64,000 nucleotides of DNA from Streptomyces sp. LHD-70 (GTDB lineage Bacteria > Actinomycetota > Actinomycetes > Streptomycetales > Streptomycetaceae), in assembly GCF_031157275.1 (NCBI RefSeq), contig NZ_JAVIFW010000012.1, forward strand, positions 186,001 to 250,000, in the 5' to 3' direction. Under the pieces are notes generated by a model. That model made no database searches, had not been told where the DNA came from, and saw nothing but the letters and a program-made list of their open reading frames with translations. A program made the position numbers and the translations under genes. Shown here one piece after another: positions 1 to 8,562 of the stretch (positions are counted from its first letter, which is position 1; each line of letters opens with the position of its first letter).

Positions 1-1
1 G

Positions 2-1153
2 CACCCGTTCCTCGACGGTTCGGCGGCCGTCCTGTCCCGCTCCGTCGCCGAGACGGCCCTGTCGTTCGGCCCACGCGACGCGGGTGCGTACCGCCGCCTC
101 GTCCAGCCCTTCATCGGCAAATGGGACACGCTCGTACGGGACTTCATGTCGCTGCCGTCCACCGCGCTGCCCCGTGACCCGGTCACCCTCGCGCGCTTCG
201 GCCTCGCCGGACTCATGCCGTCGACCTGGCTCATGGCCCAGCGGTTCCGGGACGAGCGGGCGAAGGCCCTGTTCGCCGGGCTCGTCGCGCACGTCATCGC
301 CCCGCTCGGCGGCCCCGCCACCGCGGCCGTCGGCCTGGTCTTCGCGCTCGCCGCCCACGAGCGCGGCTGGCCCATGGCGAAGGGCGGCTCGCAGTCCGTC
401 TCCGACGCGCTCGCCGCGTATCTGCGCGATCTCGGCGGGGCGGTGCACACGGACTTCGAGGTCAAGCGCCTGGACGACCTGCCGCCTGCCCGTGCCTACG
501 TCTTCGACACCGCCCCCACGGCCCTCGCGAGAATCGCGGGCCTGGGCCGGGTGTACGACGGATACCGGTACGGCGCAAGCGCGTTCAAGATCGACTACGC
601 CCTGGACGGCCCGGTGCCCTGGACCGCCGAGGAGGCGCGCAGCGCGGGCACCGTGCAGGTCGGCGCGAGCAAGGCGGAGATCGGCGCCGCGCTCGACGCC
701 GCGTCCCGTCAGCGGCGCGCCCCGGACCGGCCGTTCCTCATCACCGCGCAGCCCAGCCTCGCCGACCCGAGCCGCGCCCCCGAGGGCAAGCACGCGTTCT
801 GGGCGTACGGACATGTGCCCAACGGCTGGGAGGGGGACCTCACCGACGCCGTGGAGCGGCAGTTGGAGCGGTTCGCGCCCGGCTTCCGCGACCGGGTCCT
901 CGCCCGTGCCACGGCCGGCCCGCCCCAACTCGCCGCGCGCAACGCCAACTACATCGGCGGGGACATCGCCTGCGGCGCGGCCTCCGGACTCCAGCTGGTA
1001 CTGCGCCCCAAGCTGTCGCTGTTCCCGTACAACACACCGCACCCGGCGGTGTTCCTCTGCTCCCAGGCGAGCCCGCCGGGGCCGGGGGTGCATGGGATGT
1101 CGGGGCACAATGCGGCGAAGGCGGTGTGGAGGCGGTTGCGGCAGGTGCGTTGA
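2..1153 (+). CDS. FAD-dependent phytoene desaturase-like oxidoreductase (5' truncated)
   Basis: The reading frame is open from the first base of the window and ends at a TGA at 1151-1153, so the N-terminal FAD-binding Rossmann motif lies outside. The visible 383 residues look like the middle and C-terminal parts of the COG1233 group (phytoene desaturase-related flavin amine oxidases). Features seen are a substrate-domain stretch, the AAHERGWPMAKGG segment, and the C-terminal HGMSGHNAA motif that closes the FAD site in this family. An internal ATG at 146 exists, but coding continues upstream of it without a break. No carotenoid genes are visible nearby, so the substrate is unknown. It could equally be a generic NAD(P)/FAD oxidoreductase. 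Confidence 0.8.
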   Translation, partial: HPFLDGSAAVLSRSVAETALSFGPRDAGAYRRLVQPFIGKWDTLVRDFMSLPSTALPRDPVTLARFGLAGLMPSTWLMAQRFRDERAKALFAGLVAHVIAPLGGPATAAVGLVFALAAHERGWPMAKGGSQSVSDALAAYLRDLGGAVHTDFEVKRLDDLPPARAYVFDTAPTALARIAGLGRVYDGYRYGASAFKIDYALDGPVPWTAEEARSAGTVQVGASKAEIGAALDAASRQRRAPDRPFLITAQPSLADPSRAPEGKHAFWAYGHVPNGWEGDLTDAVERQLERFAPGFRDRVLARATAGPPQLAARNANYIGGDIACGAASGLQLVLRPKLSLFPYNTPHPAVFLCSQASPPGPGVHGMSGHNAAKAVWRRLRQVR

Positions 1154-1158
1154 GGGGC

Positions 1159-1182
1159 GGTGCCCCTAAAAAAGGGGGCACC
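1159..1182 (+). terminator. Hairpin after the FAD oxidoreductase
   Basis: An 8-bp perfect stem (GGTGCCCC pairing with GGGGCACC) surrounds an A-rich loop, 6 bases after the stop of the upstream gene. It ends 8 bases before the ATG of the macrodomain gene. There is no U-tract after it. It probably terminates or attenuates read-through from the oxidoreductase, but its position could also affect initiation of the next gene. Confidence 0.45.
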
Positions 1183-1190
1183 CTAGGTGC

Positions 1191-1703
1191 ATGAACACCC
1201 GCCTCACCCTCGTCCAGGGCGACATCACCCAGCAGTCCGTCGACGCCATCGTCAACGCCGCCAACTCCTCGCTGCTCGGCGGGGGCGGGGTCGACGGGGC
1301 CATCCACCGGCGCGGTGGTCCCGAGATCCTCGACGCCTGCCGGGACCTGCGCGCCGCGCACTACGGCAAGGGCCTGCCGACCGGACAGGCCGTGGCCACG
1401 ACCGCCGGGCGGCTCGACGCCCACTGGGTGATCCACACGGTGGGCCCGCGCTGGTCCGCGGACACGGACCGCTCCGAGCTCCTCGCCTCCTGCTACCGCG
1501 AATCGCTGCGCGTCGCCGACGAGTTGGGGGCACGTACGGTCGCCTTCCCGGCCGTCTCCGCCGGGATCTACGGCTGGCCGATGGACGACGCGGCGCGGAT
1601 CGCCGTGGAGACGGTCCGGGCGACGGAGACAGCGGTCGAGGAGGTCCGCTTCGTGCTGTTCGACGAGCCGGCCTACGAGGCGTTCGCAGCTCGGGTGGGC
1701 TGA
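1191..1703 (+). CDS. Macrodomain protein, probable O-acetyl-ADP-ribose deacetylase
   Basis: This 170-residue protein is a single stand-alone macrodomain of the YmdB/MacroD type. The ADP-ribose-binding loop is complete: VDAIVNAANSSLLGGGGVDG at residues 17-36, followed by AIH. A second glycine-rich phosphate loop, PAVSAGIYGWP, lies near residue 125. Members hydrolyse O-acetyl-ADP-ribose made by sirtuins and remove mono-ADP-ribose from proteins. Length is normal for the family. It lies on the same strand about 40 bases after the oxidoreductase but is separated from it by a hairpin. A sirtuin, a NUDIX hydrolase and an ADP-ribosylglycohydrolase lie within the next 8 kb, which suits a role in ADP-ribose turnover, though they are not co-transcribed with it. 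Confidence 0.93.
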   Translation: MNTRLTLVQGDITQQSVDAIVNAANSSLLGGGGVDGAIHRRGGPEILDACRDLRAAHYGKGLPTGQAVATTAGRLDAHWVIHTVGPRWSADTDRSELLASCYRESLRVADELGARTVAFPAVSAGIYGWPMDDAARIAVETVRATETAVEEVRFVLFDEPAYEAFAARVG

Positions 1704-1771
1704 CGCGCGCGTGGCCTGACGCGCAGGTGAGGTGACGCGCAGAGGGGGCCCGCCCCCTCCTCCTACGCCCC

Positions 1772-2446
1772 CTACCCCTCCAACCGGTCCCAGAAGTGGT
1801 CCACGATCTTGTCGAGGTAGACCTGGCCCGCCTCGCCCGCGGCCGAGTGGGAGCTGGCGCGCATCAGTGTCGCGGCCATCAGGGTCTGGTACTCGTCGTG
1901 CATCGCGCGCAGCGGTTCCTTCAGCTCGCGCCGGTCTCTGGAGAGCAGCTTGGCGATGTCCTTGATGTGGGCCTGCCAGCGGGTGGAGACCGCCTCGGTG
2001 AGCAGCCGCGCCAGCTCCTGCTCCAGTCCCGTGACGGCGACCAGGTCGCGGGGGGCCAGACCGAGGATGCCGCCCAGCTTGGCGGACTGCTGCGCGTCTC
2101 CGCTCCAGCGGCCACTGGCCTCCATCTGCTGGTAGGCCTCGCGCGTCAGGCCGGTGGCGTCGGCGATGTCGTCCGCGGCGATCCCGCGGGCGAGCCGGTG
2201 TTCGTGCAGCGTCCGCGGCCGGCCCATGAGCTCGCCGGGGGAGCACCACAGCGCACCGGCAAGGGCGTTCAGCTCATGCGCGGTCGGCGCCGCGACGCCC
2301 CGTTCCCACGCGGTGATGTGGTCGGGGGTGATGTGGGTCATTCCGTACGAAGCGCTCATGCCGTACGCGACGTGTCCGGGCGCCATCCCGAGTTTCTCGC
2401 GCAAGGTCCGGGCGGCGCGCGCGTTGAAGGGGATTGGTGGGTGCAC
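1772..2446 (-). CDS. XRE-family helix-turn-helix regulator
   Basis: A 224-residue DNA-binding protein of a type common in Streptomyces. The GTG start at 2446 was chosen because the family begins with the VHPPIPFNARAARTLREKLG-type sequence. The frame is open farther upstream, but that sequence is unlike the family. Two helix-turn-helix-like segments are visible, one near residues 10-60 (with TPDHITAWERG) and a second near 80-110 (HRLARGIAADDIADATGL). The C-terminal half has no recognised ligand domain. It is transcribed away from the NCS2 purine permease gene across a 322-base gap, so it may regulate that gene or itself. This is inference from position only. Confidence 0.82.
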   Translation of the reverse strand: MHPPIPFNARAARTLREKLGMAPGHVAYGMSASYGMTHITPDHITAWERGVAAPTAHELNALAGALWCSPGELMGRPRTLHEHRLARGIAADDIADATGLTREAYQQMEASGRWSGDAQQSAKLGGILGLAPRDLVAVTGLEQELARLLTEAVSTRWQAHIKDIAKLLSRDRRELKEPLRAMHDEYQTLMAATLMRASSHSAAGEAGQVYLDKIVDHFWDRLEG

Positions 2447-2768
2447 GGACAGAGAGTAGGCAGGCACGGACCGCGACCGCAGGGCCGCTGTCGCGTGCGT
2501 CCGGTTTTGGTGGATTAGGTCCGTAGCGATTTTGTAGGAAAGAACATACTGATCACTAGTCGGGCGCCGGGCCCAAGTCCCGCTATTTCTCATCGGAATT
2601 GTGAACTCCGGCATGCCGCGTATGATCCACCCGCGAGGTGCCGCATGTGCGTTCGTACGACGCCCGTACATGTGTCTGCCGTGGCACCTGACAAGCCCTA
2701 AATCCCGCATTGAATACCGCTATTCCCCCCGAAATCCCCGCATCTTTGCAGGGCCAGGAGACGCAGTC
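2447..2768. other. Divergent intergenic region, XRE regulator and purine permease
   Basis: This 322-base gap separates two outward-facing genes and must hold both promoters. The stretch around 2505-2560 is visibly more A/T-rich than its surroundings (TTTTGGTGGATTAGG, GATTTTGTAGGAAAG), as expected for promoter DNA. A Shine-Dalgarno-like AGGAGA lies just before the permease ATG. I could not assign −35 and −10 boxes or an operator with confidence. Confidence 0.4.
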
Positions 2769-4208
2769 ATGCAGACCAGCACGGGGCCGGCAGCGCCGCC
2801 CGCCAGATCCGGTGGCCCCCTCGACCGGTTCTTCCAGATAAGCGAGCGCGGCTCGACGTACGCCCGGGAGATACGCGGCGGTGTCGCCACGTTCTTCACC
2901 ATGGCCTACATCCTGGTGCTCAACCCGATCATCCTCGGCAGTGCCAAGGACAAGTTCGGCGACCAGCTCGACCCCACCCAACTGGCCACCGCCACCACGC
3001 TGGTGGCCGCGGTGATGACGATCATCATGGGCGTCGGCGGAAACCTGCCGCTGGCTCTCGCGGCGGGCCTCGGTCTCAACGCCGTCGTCGCCTTCCAGAT
3101 CGCCCCGCTGATGAGCTGGGACGAGGCGATGGGCCTTGTCGTGCTCGAAGGTGTGCTGATCTGCATCCTCGTGCTCACCGGTCTGCGGCAGGCCGTCATG
3201 CACGCCATCCCGCAGGCGCTCAAGCAGGCCATCAGCGTCGGCATCGGTCTGTTCATCGCGTTCATCGGCTTCGTCGACGCCGGCTTCGTCACGCGTGTCC
3301 CGGACGCCGCGAACAGCACCGTCCCCGTCCAGCTCGGCTCCGGCACGCTCGTCGGCTGGCCGATGCTGGTGTTCTGCCTCGGCGTGCTCCTGACCGTCGT
3401 CCTGCTCGCCCGCAAGGTCACCGGCGCGATCCTCATCAGCATCGCCGTGATGACCGTGCTCTCGCTGATCATCAACTCGATCGCCGACGTCAAGTCCTGG
3501 GGCCTGATCTCCCCGTCCCTGCCGGACAACGCCGTCGCCGCCCCGGACTTCGGGCTGCTCGGACAGTTCGACGTCATCGGCGCCTTCGGCCAGGTCAGCG
3601 TCCTCACCGTGATCCTGCTGATCTTCACGCTGATCCTGTCCGACTTCTTCGACACGATGGGCACGGTCGTCGGCGTCACCGCAGAGGCCGGACTCCTCGA
3701 CGAGCGCGGCCAGGTGCCCGAGCTCGGCCGCGTCCTGCTCATCGACGGTGCCGCCGCCGTCGCCGGTGGTGCGGCCTCGGCCTCCTCGGCGACCACGTAC
3801 GTCGAGTCCGCCGCCGGTGTCGGTGAAGGCGCGCGCACCGGCCTCGCCAGCGTGATCACCGGTGGTCTGTTCGCCGCCGCGCTCTTCCTCACCCCGGTCC
3901 TGACGATCGTGCCGCTGCAGGCCGCGTCCCCGGCCCTCGTCGCCGTCGGCTTCCTGATGATGACCCAGGTCAAGCACATCGACTGGGAGCGGTACGAGCT
4001 CGCCATCCCGGCCTTCCTCACCATCGCCGTGATGCCGATGACGTACTCCATCACCAACGGCATCGGCGCCGGCTTCGTGTCGTACGTCGTGATCAAGGCC
4101 TGCCTCGGCAAGGCCCGCGAGGTGCACTGGCTGCTGTGGGGCACCGCCGCCCTGTTCACCGTGTACTTCGCGATCGACCCGCTGGAGCAGCTGCTCGGCC
4201 TGAAGTAG
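2769..4208 (+). CDS. NCS2 family purine permease (AzgA/GhxP type)
   Basis: A 479-residue integral membrane transporter with about 12 to 14 hydrophobic segments. The family hallmark is present near residues 285-355: a SDFFDTMGT segment followed by LLIDGAAAVAGG and the ATTYVESAAGVGEGARTG stretch that separate the AzgA/COG2252 group (adenine, guanine, hypoxanthine:H+ symport) from uracil/xanthine permeases. The ATG at 2769 is preceded by an AGGAGA ribosome-binding site. The frame is open upstream to 2601, but that part has no ribosome-binding site and would add a charged, non-homologous leader. The exact purine cannot be read from the sequence. It is a single gene followed by a separate repair locus. 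Confidence 0.93.
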   Translation: MQTSTGPAAPPARSGGPLDRFFQISERGSTYAREIRGGVATFFTMAYILVLNPIILGSAKDKFGDQLDPTQLATATTLVAAVMTIIMGVGGNLPLALAAGLGLNAVVAFQIAPLMSWDEAMGLVVLEGVLICILVLTGLRQAVMHAIPQALKQAISVGIGLFIAFIGFVDAGFVTRVPDAANSTVPVQLGSGTLVGWPMLVFCLGVLLTVVLLARKVTGAILISIAVMTVLSLIINSIADVKSWGLISPSLPDNAVAAPDFGLLGQFDVIGAFGQVSVLTVILLIFTLILSDFFDTMGTVVGVTAEAGLLDERGQVPELGRVLLIDGAAAVAGGAASASSATTYVESAAGVGEGARTGLASVITGGLFAAALFLTPVLTIVPLQAASPALVAVGFLMMTQVKHIDWERYELAIPAFLTIAVMPMTYSITNGIGAGFVSYVVIKACLGKAREVHWLLWGTAALFTVYFAIDPLEQLLGLK

Positions 4209-4321
4209 CACCGCAGGCAGCACCGCCCGCTCACGAACGGAGGCCGTCGGGGCCCTGGCAGTCCGATGTCGATGTCGGATTCTCGCCAGCCCCGGCGGCC
4301 TCGTTCGGTGAAGCTGGACGC

Positions 4322-5800
4322 ATGCACACCGACACCGAGAGCTGTGTACGCGCGGTCCAGGCGAAGGACGCCCGCTTCGACGGGGTGTTCTTCACGGCCG
4401 TCCTGACGACCCGGATCTACTGCCGTCCGAGCTGCCCGGTCGTACCGCCCAAACCGCGCAACATGCGCTTCTACCCGAGCGCCGCCGCCTGCCAGCAGGC
4501 CGGCTACCGGGCCTGCAAGCGCTGCCGTCCCGACACCACACCCGGCTCACCGCAGTGGAACCACCGCGCCGACCTCGTGGCCCGCGCCATGCGGCTTGTC
4601 GCCGACGGCGTCGTCGACCGCGAGGGCGTCACCGGCCTCGCCGGCCGGCTCGGCTACAGCGCCCGGCAGGTGGAGCGGCAGCTCCTCGCCGAACTCGGCG
4701 CCGGACCGCTCGCCCTGGCCCGCGCGCAGCGCGCCCAGACCGCCCGCATCCTGATCGAGACCACCGAACTGCCCATGGCGGAGATCGCGTTCGCCGCCGG
4801 GTTCGCGTCGATCCGCACGTTCAACGACACCGTCCGCGAGGTGTACGCCCTCGCCCCCGGCGAACTCCGCACCCGGGCCACGGGCAGCCGAGGCCGCACC
4901 GAGCCCGGCACCCCCGGCGTCCTCTCGCTGCGGCTGCCGTTCCGCGCCCCGCTCAACCCGAGCAACCTCTTCGGCCACCTCGCCGCGACCGCCGTACCCG
5001 GAGTCGAGGAGTGGCGCGACGGCGCGTACCGCCGCACCCTGCGCCTGCCGCACGGCCCCGGCGTCGTCGCCCTCACGCCCGCGCCCGACCACATCGGCTG
5101 CCGGCTCACCCTCACCGACCAGCGCGACCTCACCGTCGCCATCAGCCGCTGCCGCCGCATGCTCGACCTCGACGCCGACCCGGTCGCCGTCGACGAGCAG
5201 CTGCGCACCGACGAACTCCTCGCCCCGCTGGTCGACAAGGCCCCGGGCCGCCGCGTCCCGCGCACCGTCGACGAACCGGAGTTCGCCGTACGCGCCGTCC
5301 TCGGCCAGCAGGTGTCCACGGCCGCCGCCCGCACCCACGCGGCCCGCCTCGTCCACGCCCACGGAGAGCCGGTCGACGACCCCGAGGGCGGCCTCACCCA
5401 CCTCTTCCCGTCCCCCGAGGCGCTCGCCGCCCTCGACCCCGAGTCCCTCGCCCTGCCCCGCAGCCGCCGCACCACCCTCACCACACTCGTACGTCAACTC
5501 GTCGACGAAACCCTTAAGTTGGGCCCCGACAGCGACTGGGACGAGGCCCGCGCCCGGCTCACCGCGCTGCCCGGCTTCGGCCCCTGGACGGTCGAGATCA
5601 TCGCGATGCGCGCACTCGGCGACCCGGACGCGTTCCTCCCCACCGACCTCGGCATCCGCCGCGCCGCCCAGGGCCTCGGCCTGCCCTCCACCCCGGCGGC
5701 CTTCACGGCACGTGCCGCGGCGTGGCGCCCCTGGCGGGCCTACGCGGTCCAGTACCTGTGGGCGACCGACGACCACCCCATCAACCACCTTCCGGCATAA
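4322..5800 (+). CDS. alkA: Ada-AlkA fusion: DNA-3-methyladenine glycosylase 2
   Basis: A 492-residue multidomain repair protein. Residues 1-80 form an Ada-type zinc domain with four cysteines (C34, C38, C65, C68; IYCRPSCP and CKRCRP), where C34 or C38 would be the methyl acceptor from phosphotriesters. Residues 85-180 are an AraC-type helix-turn-helix (AGFASIRTFNDTVREVY). From about 200 on is an AlkA glycosylase with the helix-hairpin-helix LPGFGPWTVE and catalytic aspartate D442 in FLPTDLG. It would excise alkylated purines and, by analogy with Ada, may also control its own transcription. The ogt gene starts 10 bases after the stop, so the two form an alkylation-repair operon. This domain order is widespread in actinobacteria. 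Confidence 0.95.
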   Translation: MHTDTESCVRAVQAKDARFDGVFFTAVLTTRIYCRPSCPVVPPKPRNMRFYPSAAACQQAGYRACKRCRPDTTPGSPQWNHRADLVARAMRLVADGVVDREGVTGLAGRLGYSARQVERQLLAELGAGPLALARAQRAQTARILIETTELPMAEIAFAAGFASIRTFNDTVREVYALAPGELRTRATGSRGRTEPGTPGVLSLRLPFRAPLNPSNLFGHLAATAVPGVEEWRDGAYRRTLRLPHGPGVVALTPAPDHIGCRLTLTDQRDLTVAISRCRRMLDLDADPVAVDEQLRTDELLAPLVDKAPGRRVPRTVDEPEFAVRAVLGQQVSTAAARTHAARLVHAHGEPVDDPEGGLTHLFPSPEALAALDPESLALPRSRRTTLTTLVRQLVDETLKLGPDSDWDEARARLTALPGFGPWTVEIIAMRALGDPDAFLPTDLGIRRAAQGLGLPSTPAAFTARAAAWRPWRAYAVQYLWATDDHPINHLPA

Positions 5801-5810
5801 GGACGTTGCC

Positions 5811-6314
5811 ATGACGACCACGCACGCGCTTGTCGACAGCCCGTACGGCCCGCTCACCCTCGTCGCCGCGGACGGCGCACTGTCCGGCCTCTACATGACG
5901 GACCAGCGCCATCGCCCGCCCGAGGAGAACTTCGGCGTACGCGTCGCGCCCGACGAGGACCCCTTCGCCGAGACGGTCCGCCAGCTCACGGAGTACTTCG
6001 CGGGCGAGCGCCACAGCTTCGACCTTCCGCTCCGGCTGGCGGGCACCCCCTTCCAACGCCGTGTCTGGGAGGGCCTGTTGACCATCCCGTACGGCGAGAC
6101 CCGTACATACGGCGAACTGGCCGCGGAGCTCGGGAAGCCGAACGCCTCCCGCGCGGTCGGCCTCGCCAACGGCAAGAACCCGGTCGGCATCGTCGTCCCC
6201 TGCCACCGGGTCGTCGGCGCCAACGGAAGCCTTACGGGGTACGGGGGCGGGCTCGACCGGAAGCGGGGGCTGTTGGACCTGGAGGGGCGGGGGCGGAGCT
6301 GTTCCGATCTGTAG
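5811..6314 (+). CDS. ogt: Methylated-DNA-[protein]-cysteine S-methyltransferase
   Basis: A 167-residue O6-alkylguanine-DNA alkyltransferase that reverses O6-methylguanine by moving the alkyl group to its own cysteine. The active-site motif PCHR is intact (C131, in VVPCHRVVGANG), and the DNA-binding helix with YGETRTYGELA and the arginine-finger region SRAVGLANGKNP precede it. The ATG at 5811 follows AAGGACG, a fair ribosome-binding site. The last ten residues (GRGRSCSDL) are poorly conserved tail. It is the second gene of the alkA-ogt pair. No separate Ada methyltransferase is fused here, so the zinc domain of AlkA plus this protein together supply the two Ada activities. Confidence 0.95.
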   Translation: MTTTHALVDSPYGPLTLVAADGALSGLYMTDQRHRPPEENFGVRVAPDEDPFAETVRQLTEYFAGERHSFDLPLRLAGTPFQRRVWEGLLTIPYGETRTYGELAAELGKPNASRAVGLANGKNPVGIVVPCHRVVGANGSLTGYGGGLDRKRGLLDLEGRGRSCSDL

Positions 6315-6359
6315 GTAGGGTCCGCCGAGGAACAGGCCCAACTCGGCGGGGAAGCACGG

Positions 6360-7079
6360 ATGATGACGACGAAGGCGTGGCTGCAGGAAGCGGCTGCGAA
6401 AAAGGCGAAGGAAGGATCCGACGAGCAGCGGGAGGGGGGTGTCCGCCGATGGATCTACCTCACCGACGGCACCCCTGAGGCTGCGGAGCAGGCCGAGCCG
6501 TACGCCTTCCCCGAAGTGGCGCAGCCGCCCGGCGGGGCCAAGGCGTACCGCGAGTCGCGCAAGGAAGGTGTGCGGTCCTTCACCCTGTGGGCCGACCGGT
6601 ACCGGCAGCAAGTCCTCGCCTACGTGGTCACCAAGTCCGCGGCCAAGGGCCAGGCCTCGATGTACGAGATCCTCGGCGCGGCCGGTGAACCGCTGGCGCG
6701 GGTCATGCGCGAGCGCGCCCTCCAGAACGGGGCCAGGACCCGCTGGACCGTGGAGCAGATGGGCGGGCCGACGCTCGTCGGAGTCAAGGGGAACGCCTTC
6801 TGGTGGTTCGTGTGGTGGCTGATCCTGCCGCTGCAGATCGTCATGGCCGTGGCCGCCCTCATCGGCGGCGACGGCCTGGTCGCCCGGATGCCGTACCGCA
6901 CGAAGTGGAAGCTGGACGGGCAGACCGTCCTGTACTTGAAGCGTGGCTCCCTGCGCGCGAAGGCCGACTGGTGGGACCCCCGCGTCACCGCCGGGCTCGT
7001 CGCCCTGCTCAAGAGCTACGACGGGTTCAGCGGCAAGTCCTGGGACGAGTGGGGCGACCCGCCCGAGAAGGCTGCGTAG
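6360..7079 (+). CDS. Conserved protein of unknown function with one hydrophobic segment
   Basis: I do not recognise a functional family. The 239 residues begin with a charged lysine-rich stretch (AAAKKAKEG), then a mostly soluble region containing FTLWADRYRQQVLAY. One strong hydrophobic segment follows near 146-168 (tryptophan-rich WWFVWWLILPLQIVM), and the rest is soluble again, ending in an acidic tail. This could be a single-pass or membrane-associated protein. A GGGGAAG ribosome-binding site lies before the ATG at 6360. It is 45 bases downstream of ogt on the same strand and could be co-transcribed, but nothing in it suggests DNA repair. Codon use matches its neighbours. Confidence 0.75.
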   Translation: MMTTKAWLQEAAAKKAKEGSDEQREGGVRRWIYLTDGTPEAAEQAEPYAFPEVAQPPGGAKAYRESRKEGVRSFTLWADRYRQQVLAYVVTKSAAKGQASMYEILGAAGEPLARVMRERALQNGARTRWTVEQMGGPTLVGVKGNAFWWFVWWLILPLQIVMAVAALIGGDGLVARMPYRTKWKLDGQTVLYLKRGSLRAKADWWDPRVTAGLVALLKSYDGFSGKSWDEWGDPPEKAA

Positions 7080-7110
7080 TCTCGCCATGGGCCGTGCGGA
7101 GTACGGCAGT

Positions 7111-7851
7111 TCAGGAAGAAGCCGAATCCGCCACCCGCGCCAGCAGCGCCGGAAGCGCCGTGCCGATCGGCTCGCGGACGACCTCCGCGGCCAGTTCGTC
7201 GTACGGCGTAGCCTCCGCGTTGACGATGATCAGCCGCGCCCCGTGCTCCACCGCGAGCCCCACGAGCGACGCGGCGGGCTGCACCTGCAAGGTCGTGCCG
7301 ACCGCGAGGAACAGGTCGCAGCCCTTCGCGACGGTCATCGCGGCGCCGAGCACCTCCGGGTCGAGCCGCTCGCCGAACATCACGGTCGCCGACTTCAGGA
7401 TCCCGCCGCACACCAGGCACGCCGGGTCCGCCTCCCCGGCCTCCACGCGCGCCAGCGCCTCCGTCATCGACGAGCGCACCCCGCAGCCGACGCAGACCAC
7501 CGACCGCGCGGTGCCGTGCAGTTCGAGCACCTTGCGCTCGGGCATGCCGGCCGCCTGGTGCAGCCCGTCGACGTTCTGCGTGATCACCCGCACCGGCACC
7601 CCGGACCGCTCCAGGTCGGTGATCGCGCGATGCGCCGCGTTGGGCTCGGCCTGCAGCGTCCGATTGGCCCGCCGCATCTGCCACGACCGCCGCCGGATCT
7701 CGGGGTCCGATACGTACGCCTCGAACTCGACGAGCCGCTGCGCCTGAGGATCCCGCCGCCAAAGCCCTTGCGGACCGCGGTAGTCCGGGATGCCGGAGTC
7801 GGTGGAGATCCCGGCCCCGCTCAGGACGGCGACGAGTGGCCTGGTGCTCAT
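7111..7851 (-). CDS. NAD-dependent protein deacylase, Sir2 family
   Basis: A 246-residue sirtuin. NAD-binding motifs are complete: GAGIS at residues 12-16, DYRG, and TQNVDGLH at 91-98. The catalytic histidine is H112 (ELHGT), and the structural zinc is bound by C120, C123, C145 and C148. It would remove acetyl or other acyl groups from lysines using NAD, giving O-acyl-ADP-ribose and nicotinamide. The size is that of a minimal bacterial CobB. A NUDIX hydrolase gene lies upstream on the same strand with a 55-base gap. With the nearby macrodomain and ADP-ribosylglycohydrolase genes it makes a loose neighbourhood for NAD and ADP-ribose metabolism. Confidence 0.94.
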   Translation of the reverse strand: MSTRPLVAVLSGAGISTDSGIPDYRGPQGLWRRDPQAQRLVEFEAYVSDPEIRRRSWQMRRANRTLQAEPNAAHRAITDLERSGVPVRVITQNVDGLHQAAGMPERKVLELHGTARSVVCVGCGVRSSMTEALARVEAGEADPACLVCGGILKSATVMFGERLDPEVLGAAMTVAKGCDLFLAVGTTLQVQPAASLVGLAVEHGARLIIVNAEATPYDELAAEVVREPIGTALPALLARVADSASS

Positions 7852-7906
7852 GCGGCGAGGGTACGCAGGCGGGTACGGCCGCCGCGAGCGGATTGTGCCC
7901 GGGGCT

Positions 7907-8395
7907 TCAGCGCGCGGGTTCGCCCTGCACCAGCTCCGCCGGGCCCGCCCCCGCTTCGAGCGCCGCCAGCGCGGCCCGTACCCGCAGGACCAGCCAGGGC
8001 GGGCCGTACGCGTCGAGCTCCGCGGCCGGCACCAGACGCCAGGAGTCGAGCTCCTCGTCCTGCAGCACGATCGCGTCGAGCTGGTCCTGGGTGAGGACGC
8101 CGCCGTCGTAGAGGTACGAGGCGATCGGCGGGCGGCCGGGGCCCGAGACCCAGTCGATGGCGAGGAGCGGGCCGGGGGAGACGTCGAGCCCGATCTCCTC
8201 GACCGTCTCGCGGCGGGCCGCGTCGCGCGGGGTCTCGCCGTCGTCCGACTCGATGGTGCCGCCGGGCAGGGCCCAGCCCTCGCGGTAGTTCGGCTCGAGG
8301 ATCAGGACGCGGTCGTCGGCGTCCCGGAACAGCATGGCGGCCCCGGCGAGGATCTTGGGGAGGCCCGCGATGTAGGTGGCGAAGTCGGCAGTCAC
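7907..8395 (-). CDS. NUDIX hydrolase
   Basis: A 162-residue protein with a NUDIX fold. The catalytic box runs from about residue 45: ALPGGTIESDDGE followed by the helix part RRETVEEIGLDV. Metal-binding glutamates of the REUxEExGU core are all present. The loop between the leading glycines and the first glutamate is two residues longer than the standard pattern (GGTIESDDGE rather than the usual GGxxExGE), a small deviation. The substrate cannot be told from sequence; ADP-ribose or a nucleoside diphosphate is possible given the adjacent sirtuin. Same strand as the sirtuin and probably transcribed with it. Confidence 0.9.
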   Translation of the reverse strand: MTADFATYIAGLPKILAGAAMLFRDADDRVLILEPNYREGWALPGGTIESDDGETPRDAARRETVEEIGLDVSPGPLLAIDWVSGPGRPPIASYLYDGGVLTQDQLDAIVLQDEELDSWRLVPAAELDAYGPPWLVLRVRAALAALEAGAGPAELVQGEPAR

Positions 8396-8459
8396 GCGAT
8401 CGAGCGTATTCGGTGCGTGCTGGGCCCTGTCCTAGTAGGGGGCAGCTACGGGGAGTGGG

Positions 8460-8562
8460 GGCTTGGGCTCGTGGCCGACCGCGGGTCTCTCTCTGGTTGC
8501 TCGCGCAGTTCCCCGCGCCCCTGAGGTGCGCACTGCGTGCGGCACCTCAGGGGGCGCGATCG
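8460..8562. repeat. Dispersed intergenic repeat with inverted arms
   Basis: The stretch contains GCTCGCGCAGTTCCCCGCGC, also present near 28575 (GGTCGCGCAGTTCCCC form). It is followed by an inverted pair GAGGTGC / GCACCTC around GCACTGCGT that can fold as a hairpin. The element fills the gap between two same-strand minus genes and ends just inside the 3' end of the ADP-ribosylglycohydrolase gene. It probably acts as a terminator-like element. Confidence 0.5.

Noticed and set aside
2583..4223. Long open frame on the minus strand opposite the purine permease
   Set aside because: It is the antisense of a strongly conserved membrane transporter; its composition is the usual Asp/Glu/Arg/His-rich shadow of high-GC coding DNA, with no family features.
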